64,000 nucleotides of DNA from positions 6,906,746-6,970,745 of the forward strand of contig CM055098.1 in assembly GCA_029204225.1 (NCBI GenBank), written 5' to 3'. The notes below the pieces were generated by a model. It ran no database searches. It had not been told where the DNA came from and saw nothing but the letters and a program-made list of their open reading frames with translations. The stretch comes from Diphasiastrum complanatum. Taxonomy: Eukaryota > Streptophyta > Lycopodiopsida > Lycopodiales > Lycopodiaceae. Shown in pieces: positions 25,037-37,217 of the stretch (the first letter of the stretch is position 1; every line of letters starts with the position of its first letter). The position numbers and the translations under genes were made by a program.

Positions 25037-25859
25037 CGCCAATTTGCTTGTGCCTCGTCTGCCATAAATTCATGGAAGTTTGGCTTGTTGTGGCCTTCTC
25101 TCATCACCACTTCATTAAGCTTTTTCCAAAATAGGACCTGTGCCACTTCATCTTCCTCTTTCATTTTGCAAGTTGCTAATGTCAACAATTCTTGCAAGCT
25201 ACACATGTCATAGAAAAGTAACAAAAAAAATTACTTGGTATTTATGTGAGATTTTTAGACATATCTTGTTATTATTGAAATACAATAAAAAAAATTCATA
25301 CCTTGGGATCATAGACGTACGCAGCCGTGGTCACCCACCCGTTGATTCTGTGGGTGTGGTCAAACATCACCCAAGCCTTCTTCAAATCCATTGCCCCCTC
25401 TCGATTCATTCTGTTGAACAAGGTCCACCCCAACTGCCACACCTTTAGTAGACATCTTAAAAACATGACACCGAACTAACACTCCTGCTTGTCCTATATG
25501 CCATGAGAAAAATCAAATTGACAGGACCGTTTGAGACTCCAAAAGGGCATCAAGTCAGTCTAATGGAGGACCCATATCTTTCCTTACACGATGAACCATC
25601 CTCTGAAATTTCCCTTGCATCTCAAGAGGCTACATTTCCTTCGCAACTCTACAAATGTCTGTTTCTCTCATTGCATCTCCTTCAGTAACACAACTTGTAA
25701 TTAGCTCTCTTGCAATGTCCATTTGGATTTTTTCGGGATGTGCACCTTTGTCCACCCTCAATATCTCTCTCACTTTTTCTCTGATAAAGAGTAATCTTTG
25801 TTTGCTCATGCCCGGACAAACAGGAGGATGTTCATTGTGGCCAGAATGTATCACTAGTC
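25037..25859 (-). pseudogene. Mutator-like gene, second half (inverted), with an intron
   Basis: Reading leftwards from the TAGTC at 25855-25859: VIHSGHNEHPPVCPGMSKQR, REKVREILRVDKGAHPEKIQ and ELITSCVTEGDAMRETDICR to a stop at 25630, then a poorly kept stretch. Next comes WQLGWTLFNRMNREGAMDLK, KAWVMFDHTHRINGW and VTTAAYVYDPK, ending at a GT splice donor (25300-25301). An AT-rich intron of about 103 bp ends at AG (25199-25200). The next exon gives LQELLTLATCKMKEEDEVAQ, VLFWKKLNEVV and PNFHEFMADEAQANW. The last motif resembles the region around a catalytic Asp of Mutator-like transposases. It is truncated by the L3 LTR at 25036. Together with 21188-22037 it forms one gene split by LTR insertion and inversion. 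Confidence 0.6.
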
Positions 25860-26328
25860 AGTTACGAATCAGTTTTGATCTGATTCATTAGTATAAGCTC
25901 TAAATGTGATGATATAATTACTGTACAGTTTATTTGCTATACTGTATATGGTTGTGATTGGGACGTGACCTATTGGATATATTGATCGGGCACTGATCCC
26001 GTAGCCGGCTACTTGGGTTAGCCGAGTAGCCACACATAGGAAAAGTTAGCCTGTATAGAGTTATTTACAGTACTTGCTATACTTGGGGGCATGTCCCAAG
26101 TTTGTCGGTCGAATTTGGCCATATTGGGCCCGACCTTAGTTTCACAGGTGGTAGGCCAATTTTAGGACACCTATCTTTTCATGCAATTTGTGAATACTCT
26201 ATATGTACAGTGTTTCTTTGTAATCTATTAACTTTTGTTGTGCCATCTTTGAGAGCTTGTGAGCAGTGGCTATGGTGATTGTGTGATGTGATCTGCATAC
26301 TGCACTAGATCCTAACAGAATTTCAGCT
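25860..26328 (+). mobile_element. 5' LTR, family L4
   Basis: 469 bp, an inverted copy of 22043-22512. It begins AGTTACGAATCAG after TAGTC and ends CAGAATTTCAGCT directly before a primer site, which proves its orientation. The AGTTA...(T/C)A(A/G)CT termini are unusual. Confidence 0.88.
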
Positions 26329-26340
26329 TGGTATCAGAGC
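26329..26340 (+). promoter_or_regulatory. Primer-binding site of L4 element
   Basis: TGGTATCAGAGC, complementary to initiator-Met tRNA, with no spacer from the LTR. Confidence 0.92.
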
Positions 26341-26460
26341 AGCAGGGTGTTGCAGGTATGCACGATCCGGTGGAGCTATGGGATAGCGTCTTTCACCAGG
26401 AGAAATAGCACTCAGAGCGTCTCAGGAGAGAGGACTCCATACAGGGTATAGGCAGTCCAG

Positions 26461-26580
26461 ATGGCAGGAGACAACAAAGTTCCTTCGATCGGAGCTTCGG
26501 GGAAGATCAGAACGATCGTCATAGGTGGATTCCAGGGAGAATTCATGAAAAATCTTGTAGTTCCAATGATAAGTATATAG
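26461..26580 (+). pseudogene. Possible gag start of L4 copia element
   Basis: An ATG 120 bp after the primer site opens MAGDNKVPSIGASGKIRTI, a plausible copia gag N-terminus. It stops at 26578 and no further gag is recognised before the minus-strand element at 26842. Confidence 0.35.
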
Positions 26581-26841
26581 TCGTGTCGTGTGACTTCTAG
26601 ATTAGAGTGATTAAACATCTACAACTAATCACGAATTACAAGAGTGGCAGATTAACCATGGTCTAGAATACTCCTGCTGATGTCATGATATCTAATCAGA
26701 TATCTGTACCCCATGGTACTTGGCTGATATTCTTGGTCAGTTGAGGAGCACGACTGATTTCGTGTTTTGTCGTGTCGTGTTGTGTGTGTCTTGTCATCTT
26801 TTGTCAAAAATTCAGGATTGAAAGCTAGCAAAGCTTTGGCA

Positions 26842-29800
26842 TTAGAAACATTTTGTTTCTTCACACAGTCCATAGTCTTTCATTTCTTGGAGATATTGTA
26901 GTACTCTCTTTGCCAACTTCCAATGTAACGATCCTGGGTTTTGATTATATTGGCTCAGCCTGTATACTGCAAATGCTATATCGGGTCTGGTGTTGTCTGC
27001 TAGATATAACAATGATCCAATCAGCCTACGATAGGGTGTTTTGGCCATTCGTTTCTCTTCCTTGAGAGTCTGTGGACAATCTGCCTTGTTTAGTATTGTT
27101 CCAGATATCATGGGAGTATGAACACCTTTGCATTCGAGCATGTTGAAGTCTTCAATGATCTTTTGAGTGTACTTTTCTTGGTGAAGATACAATTTACCAC
27201 CCTCAAAGTCTCTCACGATCTGCAAACCTGGATAGATTTTAGCTTCTCTTAGGTAGGCAATCTCAAATATTTCAGAAATGTCTCTTTTGACATCTAAAAT
27301 TAACTTATCTCTCCTTAAGAAGATAAGCGTGTCATCAACATAAACAGCTAAAATGATTATTTCATTTTAGAAATGCTTGATATAGACATTTGATTCAGCA
27401 AATAGAGGTTTGAAGCCTATGGAACTTAATGCTATGTCCTTCTTTCTATACCATTGTCTTGCTGCCTATTTTAGACCAAAAATGTTTTTATTCATGTGAC
27501 ATCCATATTCAGGATATTCTTGGCTTACAAAAGCAAGTGGTTGGTCCATGAATAAGTCTTCTTCCAATTCTGCATGTAGGAAAGCAGTTTTTTCATCCAC
27601 AATATGGATTTTCAAATCATGAGCCACTGCATATGCAAATAACAAGCAAATTGATGTATGTTTGACTACCGGTGAAAAAGTATCAGTGTAGATGATCCTA
27701 TACTTTTGTGAAAAACCTCTAGCAACTAACCTTGCCTTGTATCTGATGTTTTCTCCATCAAGACCTATTTTAATCTTGTAGATCCACTTGCACTTGATTG
27801 GTTTTCTGCTATCAAATATAGGTGCAAGTGTCCACACATTGTTCTTGTACATGGATGACATTTCGTCCTCCATTGCTAGAATCCAATGATCTTTATCTGG
27901 TCCATCTACGGCTTCCTCGAATGTTTGAGGTTCGTCAAAGAATTCACAAAATTTGATGGCTGTATTAAAAACATCCTGACCATACCTTTCTGGTGGTTTT
28001 CATTGTCTATCAGATCTTCTCACAAGTGGTTTCAAGTTCGATTCTACAGGTTTCGAATTTGATTCTAATTCAAGCTTTTCTGTTGGAATTTGAGTTGGTG
28101 ATTTGAGTCTGTTAGGTATTTGATCTTGACCTCCCTCTGGATCTGGTAACTCTCTTTCATCTTCTGCTTGTTTTTCTTTTGTTGTCATTGATAGCTCATA
28201 ATAATTTTTGAGAATTTCATAGCCGACTAGATCACTGTCTGTTATGTATTTCATCGCATCACATTTAACATCTCAAACAACTTTTATCTTGCCAGTTTCG
28301 GGTATATAAACACGATAGTATGATGAATGTAACTTGAATCCTACCAGAAAACTTTGTTCTATCTTTTCATCGAGTTTCTTTCTCAACTTATCTGGTATGT
28401 GCATATATACTGCACATCCAAATGTTCAAACATGTGCAAGATTTGGCTTCGACTTCCACCATATCTCATGAGGAGTTTTATCCGGTATTCGAGATTTTAA
28501 AATACGATTTTGAAGATAATTTGATGTAGCCAATGCTTCTACCCACAACTGCTTTGGTGCTTTTGCATGAGCCATTATACACCTTGCAGCTTCCATCAGT
28601 GTATGATTCTTTCGTTCAACTATTCCATTGTGCTGAGGTGTGTAACATGCAGTCTTTTGTGTGCATAATACCTCGATCAGTACAATAAGCTTTGAATTTG
28701 TTGGAAATGTACTCACCTCCATGATCTGTGCGAATTTGCTTAAGCTTATTGCCTGTCTGCTTCTCAGCCCAATTCGTATACTCAACAAATTTCTTGAAAG
28801 CTTCAGATTTGGTACAAATAAAGTATACGATAGCAAACTTGCTGAAGTCATCAATAAACGTAATGAAGTACTTTGCATCACCCAATGACAATACTCTGAA
28901 TGGTCCACAATTATTTTTAATGCACAATCTCAAGTACCTTAGTTGCTTTATAAACATCCTTACTGAAAGGTGTTCTAGTTATCTTGCCTTTAAGATAGGA
29001 TTCGCAGGTAGTTCGAATATCTCTACTTTTGATTTCGACTCCTTGAATTCTCTGACTTTTATTGGCTTGGTACAAGGCTTCCATGTTCATATGACATAGT
29101 CTTTTGTGCCACAATACATCTACTAATTCCTGAGTTTGATTGACTTGTTCGATTCTTGTTCGAATGTTCAGGTGATACAAATTTCCTTCTCTGTTGCCTT
29201 TAGCAACCAAGTTATTAGAATCTTTCTCGAACAGTTTATAAGAGTTCTTTGTGAAGGTTACTGACATGCCTATATTGACTATCTTTGCTACGGATAGAAG
29301 ATCTTTCTCAAGAGTAGGGACATAGAGAACATCCTCCAGTTTCTTGTCTCCCTGATTCGTGTCTAGCCATAATACACCAGTTCCATCACCCATGTGTTTA
29401 GAACCATCTCCAAGTATAATGAATCTCAAATCGTTCGTCTTCTTGTACTCAAACAAAATTTGTTTCGAGAAAACAAAATGTGAGGTGGGTCTCGAATCAA
29501 GTACTACTTCTCAAATTGAATTAGATGAACATCATAGATCAGTACTAACATAAGCTGCTGAATTCCTTGTTGCCCTGCCTTCTGCTGCTCTGGAGCATTC
29601 TACTTTGTCTTCGACATAGTTTGAATCTGAATGTTTGCTTCAATTCTGCTCCTTTTTGTTTCTGGAATTCTAATAACAGTCTATTGTTGCATGACCTCGT
29701 TTATGATAATGAATGCATTCAATCTTTGGATTTAGCCAACACTTTTCTTCTGTGTGACCTGATCTTCTGCATCTATTGTAGATCTTCTTATCAACAGAAT

Positions 29801-30452
29801 TCTTCTGTAGAAGATTTATTCTTCTGAATAAATAGAGCATTTTCTGAATCACCATTGTCATCATAGCGTTCATGAGCTTCTACTTCCTCCTCCACTCCAT
29901 CTATTGTGTTTTGAAGTGTCATTGTCACATATTTCGCCAATAAGTTTGAGTTATGTGGAATGACCTAGGTAGGGCTCGAATAAAATAACTAAGCTGTTTT
30001 TCCTTAGAAATTGTATTTTTTGCACCAGAATTCTGCAAGGAAATAAATAGATCTTTTATCTTTTGCACGAATGTGTTCAGGTCTTTGTCGTTCCACTGTA
30101 GGTAAGTTAATTGGTCTTCCAAGAACATGATCTGATTACGAGATCGAATCTCATTCTTGGTTTGCAATTCTTCCTATAAATCCTTTGCGTTTGAAATTGA
30201 TGTAAGATCTAACATTATATTGTCATGCACTGATGACGCAATAATTGCTATAGCTTTGTCATTTTTTAAACTCCATTCTCAAAGTTCTTTGCCAGGAGTA
30301 GCTTCTAGCTTCTCCTCAATTGGTTCTACCCATTGCCATAGACCTTCGCCCTTCAACAAGAGTGAAGTCTTTAATTTACAAATCAAGTAGTTTGAACCTT
30401 CTGGATCCAAGATTGTAGTGATCTTAGCTTGAATATTGGTGATCGACGACAT
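26842..30452 (-). pseudogene. Copia gag-PR-IN-RT element, 3' truncated
   Basis: Gag starts at 30452 (MSSITNIQAKITTILDPEGS) with LKNDKAIAIIASSVHDNIM and QWNDKDLNTFVQKIKDLFI; two Cys/His clusters are near 29690-29780. The protease region reads VLDSRPTSHF (DSG altered to DSR, about 29490) and VPTLEKDLLSVAKI. Pre-integrase WHKRLCHMNMEAL is near 29100, and the integrase core at 28430-28960 (FIDDFSKFAIVYF, IRTDHGGEYISNKF, QHNGIVERKNHTLMEAA). RT: WIYKIKIGLDGENIRYKARL, DEKTAFLHAELEEDLFMD, an intact VYVDDTLIF (about 27330), RRLIGSLLYLADNTRPDIAF, ending at LQEMKDYGLCEETKCF (26842). RNase H and the 3' LTR are missing. Numerous frameshifts and stops. The primer site and 5' LTR lie just to the right in normal order. 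Confidence 0.92.
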
Positions 30453-30554
30453 CTTCTAATTTTGAATAACCTCCAGATAGCGGCTTACTGATGGATGTAT
30501 GAAGAATGCTAAGAGGGATACGAAGATGCCACTGTATAGACTTTAATTTTGTAT

Positions 30555-30566
30555 GCTCTGATACCA
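30555..30566 (-). promoter_or_regulatory. Copia primer-binding site
   Basis: TGGTATCAGAGC on the minus strand, about 100 bp upstream of the gag ATG at 30452. Confidence 0.92.
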
Positions 30567-30567
30567 C

Positions 30568-30898
30568 TATAGAAAAATATTAAATATTCTTCCACAGAGA
30601 ATACGATGCGAGTTCGAATAAATCAAACTAATATCAGTGTCTTCAATCGTGATTATATCTGACCTATGTACTAATAGAAGAGTATTTATTCTGATTGAAT
30701 ATGCATGCGAAAATAATATGTAGAAGTATGAGACAACTCAAAACCATTTAGACAATAAAAAACTATTGATCAAAAACGAATTTTTATAACTCTGAATCTG
30801 ATTCATCAATATACATCTCTTGTTGTCTTATCTCGTTGTTGTGTCTCTGATTGATTGTCTTTTACAACAAGTAGTGCATATGTATTAATATTGCTACA
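30568..30898 (-). mobile_element. Copia 5' LTR
   Basis: In LTR sense it runs from TGTAGCAATATTAATACA (30898) to AATATTTTTCTATAG next to the primer site. About 331 bp. No second copy in the window, so the outer end rests on the TG start and on gypsy gag beginning just outside it. Confidence 0.6.
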
Positions 30899-30909
30899 GG
30901 ACAGGTCTT

Positions 30910-31866
30910 TTGGCCTTTTATTTCCAGGACTTTTGGCCACCTAAGAAGCGGTTAAAATGACTCTCATTACGCGCTTTAAGCCAACGAAGTTCCTAGAAGA
31001 CCCGTTTCTCCTGCTAAGCAAAGTCAAGATGGGAAAACGAGAAAGGGTCCGGGACTATATGGAACGGGTAAAACATCTACGATCCAAGTGTAGTGTAGCC
31101 CTGACTCCCGATCATGCAGTGATCATGTGGTTCCTAGCCGGATTACCACGAAGCATTAGAAGAGAACTGGAACGACGGGAGCAGTACGCTACTCTGCAAG
31201 AAGCTATGGAAGATGCCATCAAGGAAGAAGATGAGGGATCTGATGACGAATATCCTTCCACCCACACTTATACTCCCTCGATCGCATCATTATCATTAAA
31301 CGCATCCACTCTATCCACAGAACTGCTGTTGGAGCAAATGACAAAATTACACAAATAGTAGATGGAGCAACTTACGGCACAGTTTGACCGGAAACTGAAG
31401 GCCTTACAAGGAACTGTAGCAGTAACTCCACACCAACCGGAACCAAACCAGCTGCAGCATCCTCGACGAGAAAATGTATGGTGTTCAGTATGCACACAAA
31501 ACCATACAGCGAACGAGTGTCCAGTCCTAAAGCAAAACATCGCACGATACGACATTTTGCCCATTTAACCCCAGGGTTGTTCAACAGAAGAGAAGTCCTT
31601 ATCAGACTTCTTATCCTTATCATCAAGGGGCACCTAACGCGACACCAAGGTATGGCGCACCCAATCAACCACAATGCATGGCCTTACCTGCTCCACCAGG
31701 GCCACCCAATCAACAAGGGGCCCATGTAAACCTGACAGCAGCAGAACAAGAAATGCAAATGCCACCTCAACCTGAGTAGCAACAATGGTACGGACCAGAT
31801 GAACCATTTATGGATCCTGCCATAAATGAATATGTTTCGGCCTATAACCAACCTGAATACACTCTT
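30910..31866 (+). pseudogene. Ty3/gypsy gag fragment
   Basis: LITRFKPTKFLEDPFLLLSK, MGKRERVRDYMERVKHLRSK, VIMWFLAGLPRSIRRELERR, LQEAMEDAIKEEDEGSDDE (30957-31358), then after one stop MEQLTAQFDRKLKALQ and ENVWCSVCTQNHTANECPVL (a Cys/His cluster, 31362-31568). A frame-broken Gln/Pro/Tyr-rich tail ends about 31872. It matches the minus-strand gag at 63000-63991 block by block, so it is the same gypsy family. The N-terminus is cut by the copia LTR on the left and the C-terminus by a copia leader on the right. Confidence 0.85.
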
Positions 31867-32785
31867 GCTTAAGCTCTCAAATTTTTCAGCAAGTGACCAA
31901 ATCAAGTTATGGTGTGAAGAGTTACTTGCATTCTTAAAAAATACAAAAGACTAGGCTGCCAAGAATACCTAGAATTGAACAAACTTGATCAACATATGGT
32001 CAACACACTAAGATATTGATTCAAGTTGTAAAACCACATGAAACCACACTTCTAAAATTTTATAAACTCCATCAAGTGATAAATACAAGCTTTAGAGGTG
32101 AATGAAAAAGCACACTTAGTGAATCACAAGACTAGCTTCACTAGCATGTCAAATCTTGGTGTTTAGATGTAGATCTAAGATCACTTCACATGAGAATGTT
32201 CCTCAACCTGTTAAGAACCTGAAAACACATTTGCATAATGGTTAAAACCTTCCAGCAAATGCTCCAATCAAATTACATTAGGAGAGTTACTTACATGCTC
32301 AACAAAGTACACCAAAATTTATGCAAAAGATTGTTGACAATCTGTTCCCCCAAAAGGGGATCTGTCATCCAAGTGGGAGCTTTGCTCAACCTTTTGGAGA
32401 AATAAAAAATTACTCAAAGAGTATTTGTCATCCACTTAAGGAGAAGGTTCATCCACTTAAGGAGAGTGTTCATCCACAAAGGAGAGTGTTCATCCACAGA
32501 AGTGGAGATTGTCAACAATACATTGAACATAACATTGTTAGTATTGAATATGCACAAGCCTCACAGTCAACAAATGATTAGGTGCTATGATCCAATCCAA
32601 AATAGCTTCTTCTCAGCCTCTGATCCTCAATAGACCTGAAATATGCTTTTGATCCACAAGTTCAACTCACAAAACAAAGGTTTGTAAGATTTGATCAACA
32701 ATGCAATGCATAATCATGCTAGAACTTGATCAAATATCCAAATATCACCATAAATGAAAACCGTACTAAAAATAACAGCCAACTA
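31867..32785 (-). other. 5' leader of a truncated copia element
   Basis: The reverse complement matches the leader of the complete element between 43784 and about 44720 (AGCAAGTGACCAAATCAAGT, GTGTGAAGAGTTACTTGCAT). It is truncated before gag. It includes a tandem repeat of CATCCACTTAAGGAGAGTGTT (about 32428-32510). Confidence 0.75.
32428..32510. repeat. Leader minisatellite, about 21-bp unit
   Basis: Four units: CATCCACTTAAGGAGAAGGTT, CATCCACTTAAGGAGAGTGTT, CATCCACAAAGGAGAGTGTT and CATCCACAGAAGTGGAG. The same motif in reverse sense (CTCCTTAAGTGGATGA) is present two to three times at 44070-44125 in the complete element. Confidence 0.75.
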
Positions 32786-32797
32786 GCTCTGATACCA
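32786..32797 (-). promoter_or_regulatory. Copia primer-binding site
   Basis: TGGTATCAGAGC on the minus strand, between leader and LTR. Confidence 0.92.
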
Positions 32798-33452
32798 TGC
32801 GAAAAAAGTGGATCTTGAATGGATCCAAACTCCCAAAATAAATGGCTAAGATCTTTGCACAACAAGCTACAAAAGCTAGAAATGACAAAGCATCCTAATG
32901 CTACCTTTGATACACATGAACTTGACAAAGCATTCAAGAGACAAAAGAAACTAATAAAAGGTACTGATGGCAGCCAAAAAAAACATCATACCAGCCCTAC
33001 AACAGCATCCTACCACTTTTGGAAACCTCTTAAGACCATACACAAAAGCTTGAAGACAATACACAAAGCAATGCTCTCAATGGAGGAAGAAACTGTGACA
33101 ATGATCTATTGATCTCTCTCAACAATACAATAAGTTTCTCCAACCTGTTCTCCACGAATTTCAGCCTAATAAAGGTGAGAGGGATGACTCTTTCTCCTCT
33201 CTCTAGAACTTAGGACCCAATTTTAGGACACCAGTAGCATAAAATAGCCAATTTTGGCCTATATGTCCAAATAACATGATTTTGGTGTCATTTCGAAGGT
33301 CCGGAAGTTTGAGACCCCTTCAATATGAAATATATACTAAAATTAAAGTATCTAGGCCTCTTTCACACGTGTGAAAGGTTAGATCCAAAACTATGTACAA
33401 AAATTACAAATTTAGGCCTCAAACTAGCTAGGAAATGTTGACAATTTTCACA
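32798..33452 (-). mobile_element. Copia 5' LTR, family L5 (as in the complete element)
   Basis: About 655 bp running from TGTGAAAATTGTCAACATTT (33452) to the primer site. It matches the LTRs at 42896-43771 and 48986-49637, but with many substitutions and small indels and without the 222-bp duplication. It is inserted in, or joined to, the RT of another copia element at 33453. Confidence 0.85.
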
Positions 33453-34434
33453 GTTACCTATCATAAGGAAATCATCCACAAAAATAGTCAGTATCACAAA
33501 AAAAATTTCTACTCTTTTTATGTAGATATTGTAGTTTGGTTGTGTAGGATTGAAGTCTAAAGACTTCAAAAGACTGTCAAACTTCTTGTACCAAGCTCGT
33601 GATGCCTTCTTTAGACCATAAATGCATCTTTGCAACCGACAGACATATTGTCTATTGTTAGGGTCTTCAAATCCTTCAAGCTGCTTCCTGAAGATTTCTT
33701 CCTCTAGATCTTCGTGGAGAAAGGTTGTCTTTACATCAATCTGGTGAATTTCCAGATTGTGTTGTGTAGCATATACAAGGAGCAGCCGTATGCTTGTCAT
33801 CTTGACCATCGACGAATATGTGTCGAAATAATCAACACCATACCTTTGTGTGTAGCCCTTCGCGACAAGCCTTGCTTTGTGATGACCAACAATGCCATCT
33901 GATTTCATTTTCTTTTTGTACACCCACTTGCAGTCGACGATCTTTTTGTTTCCTAGTAGTGGCTCTAGTGTCCATGCCTCGTTTCACCTCATCGACTTGA
34001 TCTCCTCTGACATTGCTTGCTTCCAAAATTCTCTCTCTAAACTCTGGACAACTTCTTGATATGTTGTTGTCTCTTCAGTGAAGCTGCAGTACTCAAATTG
34101 CGTGTCTTCGCTCCACTGAAGGTTATCAACGTATCGATCTGGAGGTCTTCTTTTTCTTGTTGACCTTATGGATTCGTTTCATTGTTGCTCGAATGTTTCT
34201 TGTTCGTGGGGTTGATCTTCTGCTTCATGCTGCTCTGAAGTCCATGGCTCAACATTCTGATCTAATGTCTGTCCTCGATTTCCCTCTTGAATTGGCAGTA
34301 GTGTGAAGATCTCATGGCCATTCTCATCTTTTAGTCCAGGGAATGTGGACTCATCGAACTTCACATCTCTACTTGAAACAGCTTTTTTCGTGGTTGGATT
34401 GTAGAGTCTGTACACTTGTGATCCATTCGAGTAC
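33453..34434 (-). pseudogene. Copia element, right half of a split polyprotein (integrase C-term to RT)
   Basis: From 34434 leftwards: RYSNGSQVYRLYNPTTKKAV, SSRDVKFDES, an acidic linker, WVYKKKMKSDGIVGHHKARL, YGVDYFDTYSSMVKMTSIRL, QIDVKTTFLHEDLEEEI, QRCIYGLKKASRAWYKKF and FVDDFLMIGN, where an L5 LTR begins. One in-frame stop (near 34180) and one near 33987 break it. The upstream half of the same element lies at 37218-38600, separated by the insertion 34440-37217. Confidence 0.88.
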
Positions 34435-34889
34435 CTGACCCTCATACAAGTACACGATGAATTCTCAGTATCCTATTATTCATTCAATGAGCGAAAGCAA
34501 GTACGAACGTCAAACATCCACATTCCAATTGAAAGCAAGTAAACACGAGTATAAAAATCGATGTGAGGTAAACCCATACCTCAGTGTGAGAGAGAAACCG
34601 GAAATCGTAGAGGCACTAGTCATGAATGTCGTTTTTGGTTTGAGGTAGCCTTGCCTTCGTCCTTCAAAGAGCTGCTTGAGAACTTGCCATTCAAGCCAAC
34701 ATGCAAACTAGATCAGAGAACATGTAATCAACCAAACTTTGTCTCAGATTGGCGGAAGAATCGGCAACTCAGTGAACAAAGACAGCTTGCAAACAGGTCT
34801 GAGAGGGCTCCGGCGAGGGTTGGCTGAAATCAAAATTGCAGGTCTGATTTTTTCTGATGCAAGGCCGCAGACATGTTTCAGTAGACAGT

Positions 34890-35165
34890 AGGCAGTCAGC
34901 TGACAGATCGCAGGGTCAGCAGGTAGGTCGCAGTTAGGCAGGTAAGTCACAGGGACAGGTAGGTCGCAGACAGGTAGGCAGCAGCCAGGTAGGCAGGTCG
35001 CAGACAGGTAGGCAGCAAACAGGCCGCAAGCAGGTCGTAGTTAGGCAAGTAGGTCGCAGGGGCAGGTAGGTCACAGACAGGTAGGCAGCAGACTGGTAGG
35101 CAGGTCGTAGACAGGCCGCAGACAGGCAGGCAGGCCTGCTAGGTCACAGGCAGGTGGTACAGGGC
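34890..35165. repeat. Minisatellite based on CAGGTAGGTCGCAGA
   Basis: About fifteen imperfect units of CAGGTAGGTCGCAGA / CAGGTAGGCAGCAGA type, 11-19 bp each. A repeat expansion within the 2.8-kb insertion. Confidence 0.8.
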
Positions 35166-36948
35166 CATAACAGGTCGGAATCCATGCCACAAACAGAGAG
35201 ATGAGGGCATAAACGAGATGTTAGGGTTGCAGACACAGCTTAGAGGGCCGCAACAGATTTGCTAGAGAGTTGTAACCACGGTTTACACCCAGGCAAAGCC
35301 TGAAAAACGTAGGCAGGGTAGCGAGGATCTGTAGGGAAAATGATGACACACCAGTCTGTGGCAAACACAGGCAAACTATGAAAGATATCTATAGTCTTGT
35401 GGCAAGGTACAGATGCATTTTGTAGACCTCATTGCTCACCATATATATCAATCTTTCATGTAAGGTGTTCCCTATAGAAGATAGATAACCAATGATATGT
35501 CTATCACGAATTCACTGGTGGATTACCAAAGAGGTTACTGTCAACAGAGGAATGGCCTTTTGAACATCATCTTCTTGTATTTGCCACAACACCATTCACT
35601 CAACAAGACAATATCATTATCATGAAGCAAGAATCTTCAAGCATTCATTGAGCAAAGACGATCACCTAAAGCAGTCAAGCAACTTCCACCCAACAATGAC
35701 TCTTCAAACAACTAACAAATAAGCAAGTAGTGCTAACTATGGAGGTACCACCATCCAACACAATGAGCAAGAGATTGCAATCCATAGTCACTTCAAACGA
35801 TCACGATATACAATCATCGTTCATCCTTGAAACTCCCCATCCATCCTCAAACATAGCATTACTAACAACTCTCAACCAACTCTTCATTCTTCACCCTCAA
35901 CATCCATCACACACAACCCTAGAATTGCATGCTAACACTCATAATAACACAAGGGAAACTAACCAACAAAGCCATCATCACAAGACAACCACCCCCAAGA
36001 CAAACCAAGAAGCATCCAAAAATACCAACTCCCAAATTAGCAACTCTTAAAACACTAACTCACAAAAGCACTAACTCTCAACACACATTTTACACACACT
36101 CTCAAATACAAAGAGTTGGCTCCTTTTTATAGGAAAACCCAAGTGTCCCCCTTCAAAATGAAGCTTTGCCAATTTTCATGCCCTTCAAGCCCTCTTTGCC
36201 ATTTGTCCTCAACCCATTTGATAGTACACCTAGTGGCCTCCATAAGAGAGTGAGGGAGTTGTGCATTCAAGGCTATCTTCCAAAACTAGCCAAGATGCCA
36301 TTTTTGTCAAAGGCTAGGGAGGCCATTTAAGTTTCCCCTTTTGTACACCCTAGAAGCCCAAAATGTCAATGGCTAGTGGGTGTACCTCCCAAATTTTTTA
36401 GTCTCCAAGGTGTTTTGGCATTTAATATCCAAATTTTGGGTGAGGCCCTTTTTCAATCCTATTTTTAGTAGGCGACCTTCATTTTTTCTTTGGGTACCTT
36501 CGTTTTTGGCCTTTCTTCGTTTTTTCAAGGGCCGTGCACCTACTGCTCATTTGTCTGGATTTTTGGCCTATTGGGTAACCACTTGGCCCGCACATTTCGT
36601 TAATTGCCCGTAAATTGCCCAAACTTTGTCGTTAGGGTTTCTGTGACTCCTTGACACTGAATCCATATTTTCCAGTCCCGTTTTTACCCGAAAATTTTCT
36701 TTCTCTGTTTTTTCTTCTGTGGGTGACTTTTTTGGCATTCATGACTAGGGCTCCCACGACAACACGGTTTCACACGGTTTTCCTGAAAAATACACAGAGT
36801 GATCATATATTAGTAAAAATGGACTCAGTACATGGTGAGATTTTAGCACGGTCATACCGGCTATTTTTTTACAACTGGCCATTTTTTTGAAAAGCCGTAA
36901 AATATTTACCGGCCATTTCTACGGCCACAAAATTGGCTCTAGCCTCAT

Positions 36949-37107
36949 TTAGGGTGGGCTGGGATCCAATTCTAGGTGGACCGACACTTTTGGGGCTCGG
37001 TCTTACAAAACTTGACCACAAAATATTTTTGACGGTTTTTTCGAAAGTTAGTTTCTTACCTTTAAATTGTGTCTAGCCACTTTAGGGTGGGCTGGGACCC
37101 AATTCTA
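36949..37107. repeat. Direct repeat pair
   Basis: TTAGGGTGGGCTGGGAYCCA occurs at about 36949 and 37081, each preceded by a related AAATTG..TCTAGCC block, so a unit of about 132 bp is duplicated near the 5' end of the insertion. Confidence 0.6.
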
Positions 37108-37217
37108 AGGCAAATTTGTGCCGATTTTTCTCTAATAACCGGGTTTTACATGCCGATTTTTTCGAATATTGCAAACTTATATTAGTCCGATTTTCCGTGC
37201 GAAAATATCGGCTAACA

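Larger units (their letters stand above)
34440..37217 (-). mobile_element. 2.8-kb unclassified insertion with CTGAC target duplication
   Basis: It splits the integrase of the surrounding copia element exactly: CTGAC at 34435-34439 and again at 37218-37222. The minus-strand start is TGTTAGCCGATATTTTCG, typical of an LTR, but the other end (TTGTATGAGG in that sense) lacks CA and no matching second LTR is visible. It contains a tandem repeat (34890-35160), a 130-bp direct repeat (36949-37107) and no recognisable domain. It could be a long solo LTR, a large non-autonomous element, or two nested insertions. Confidence 0.55.
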
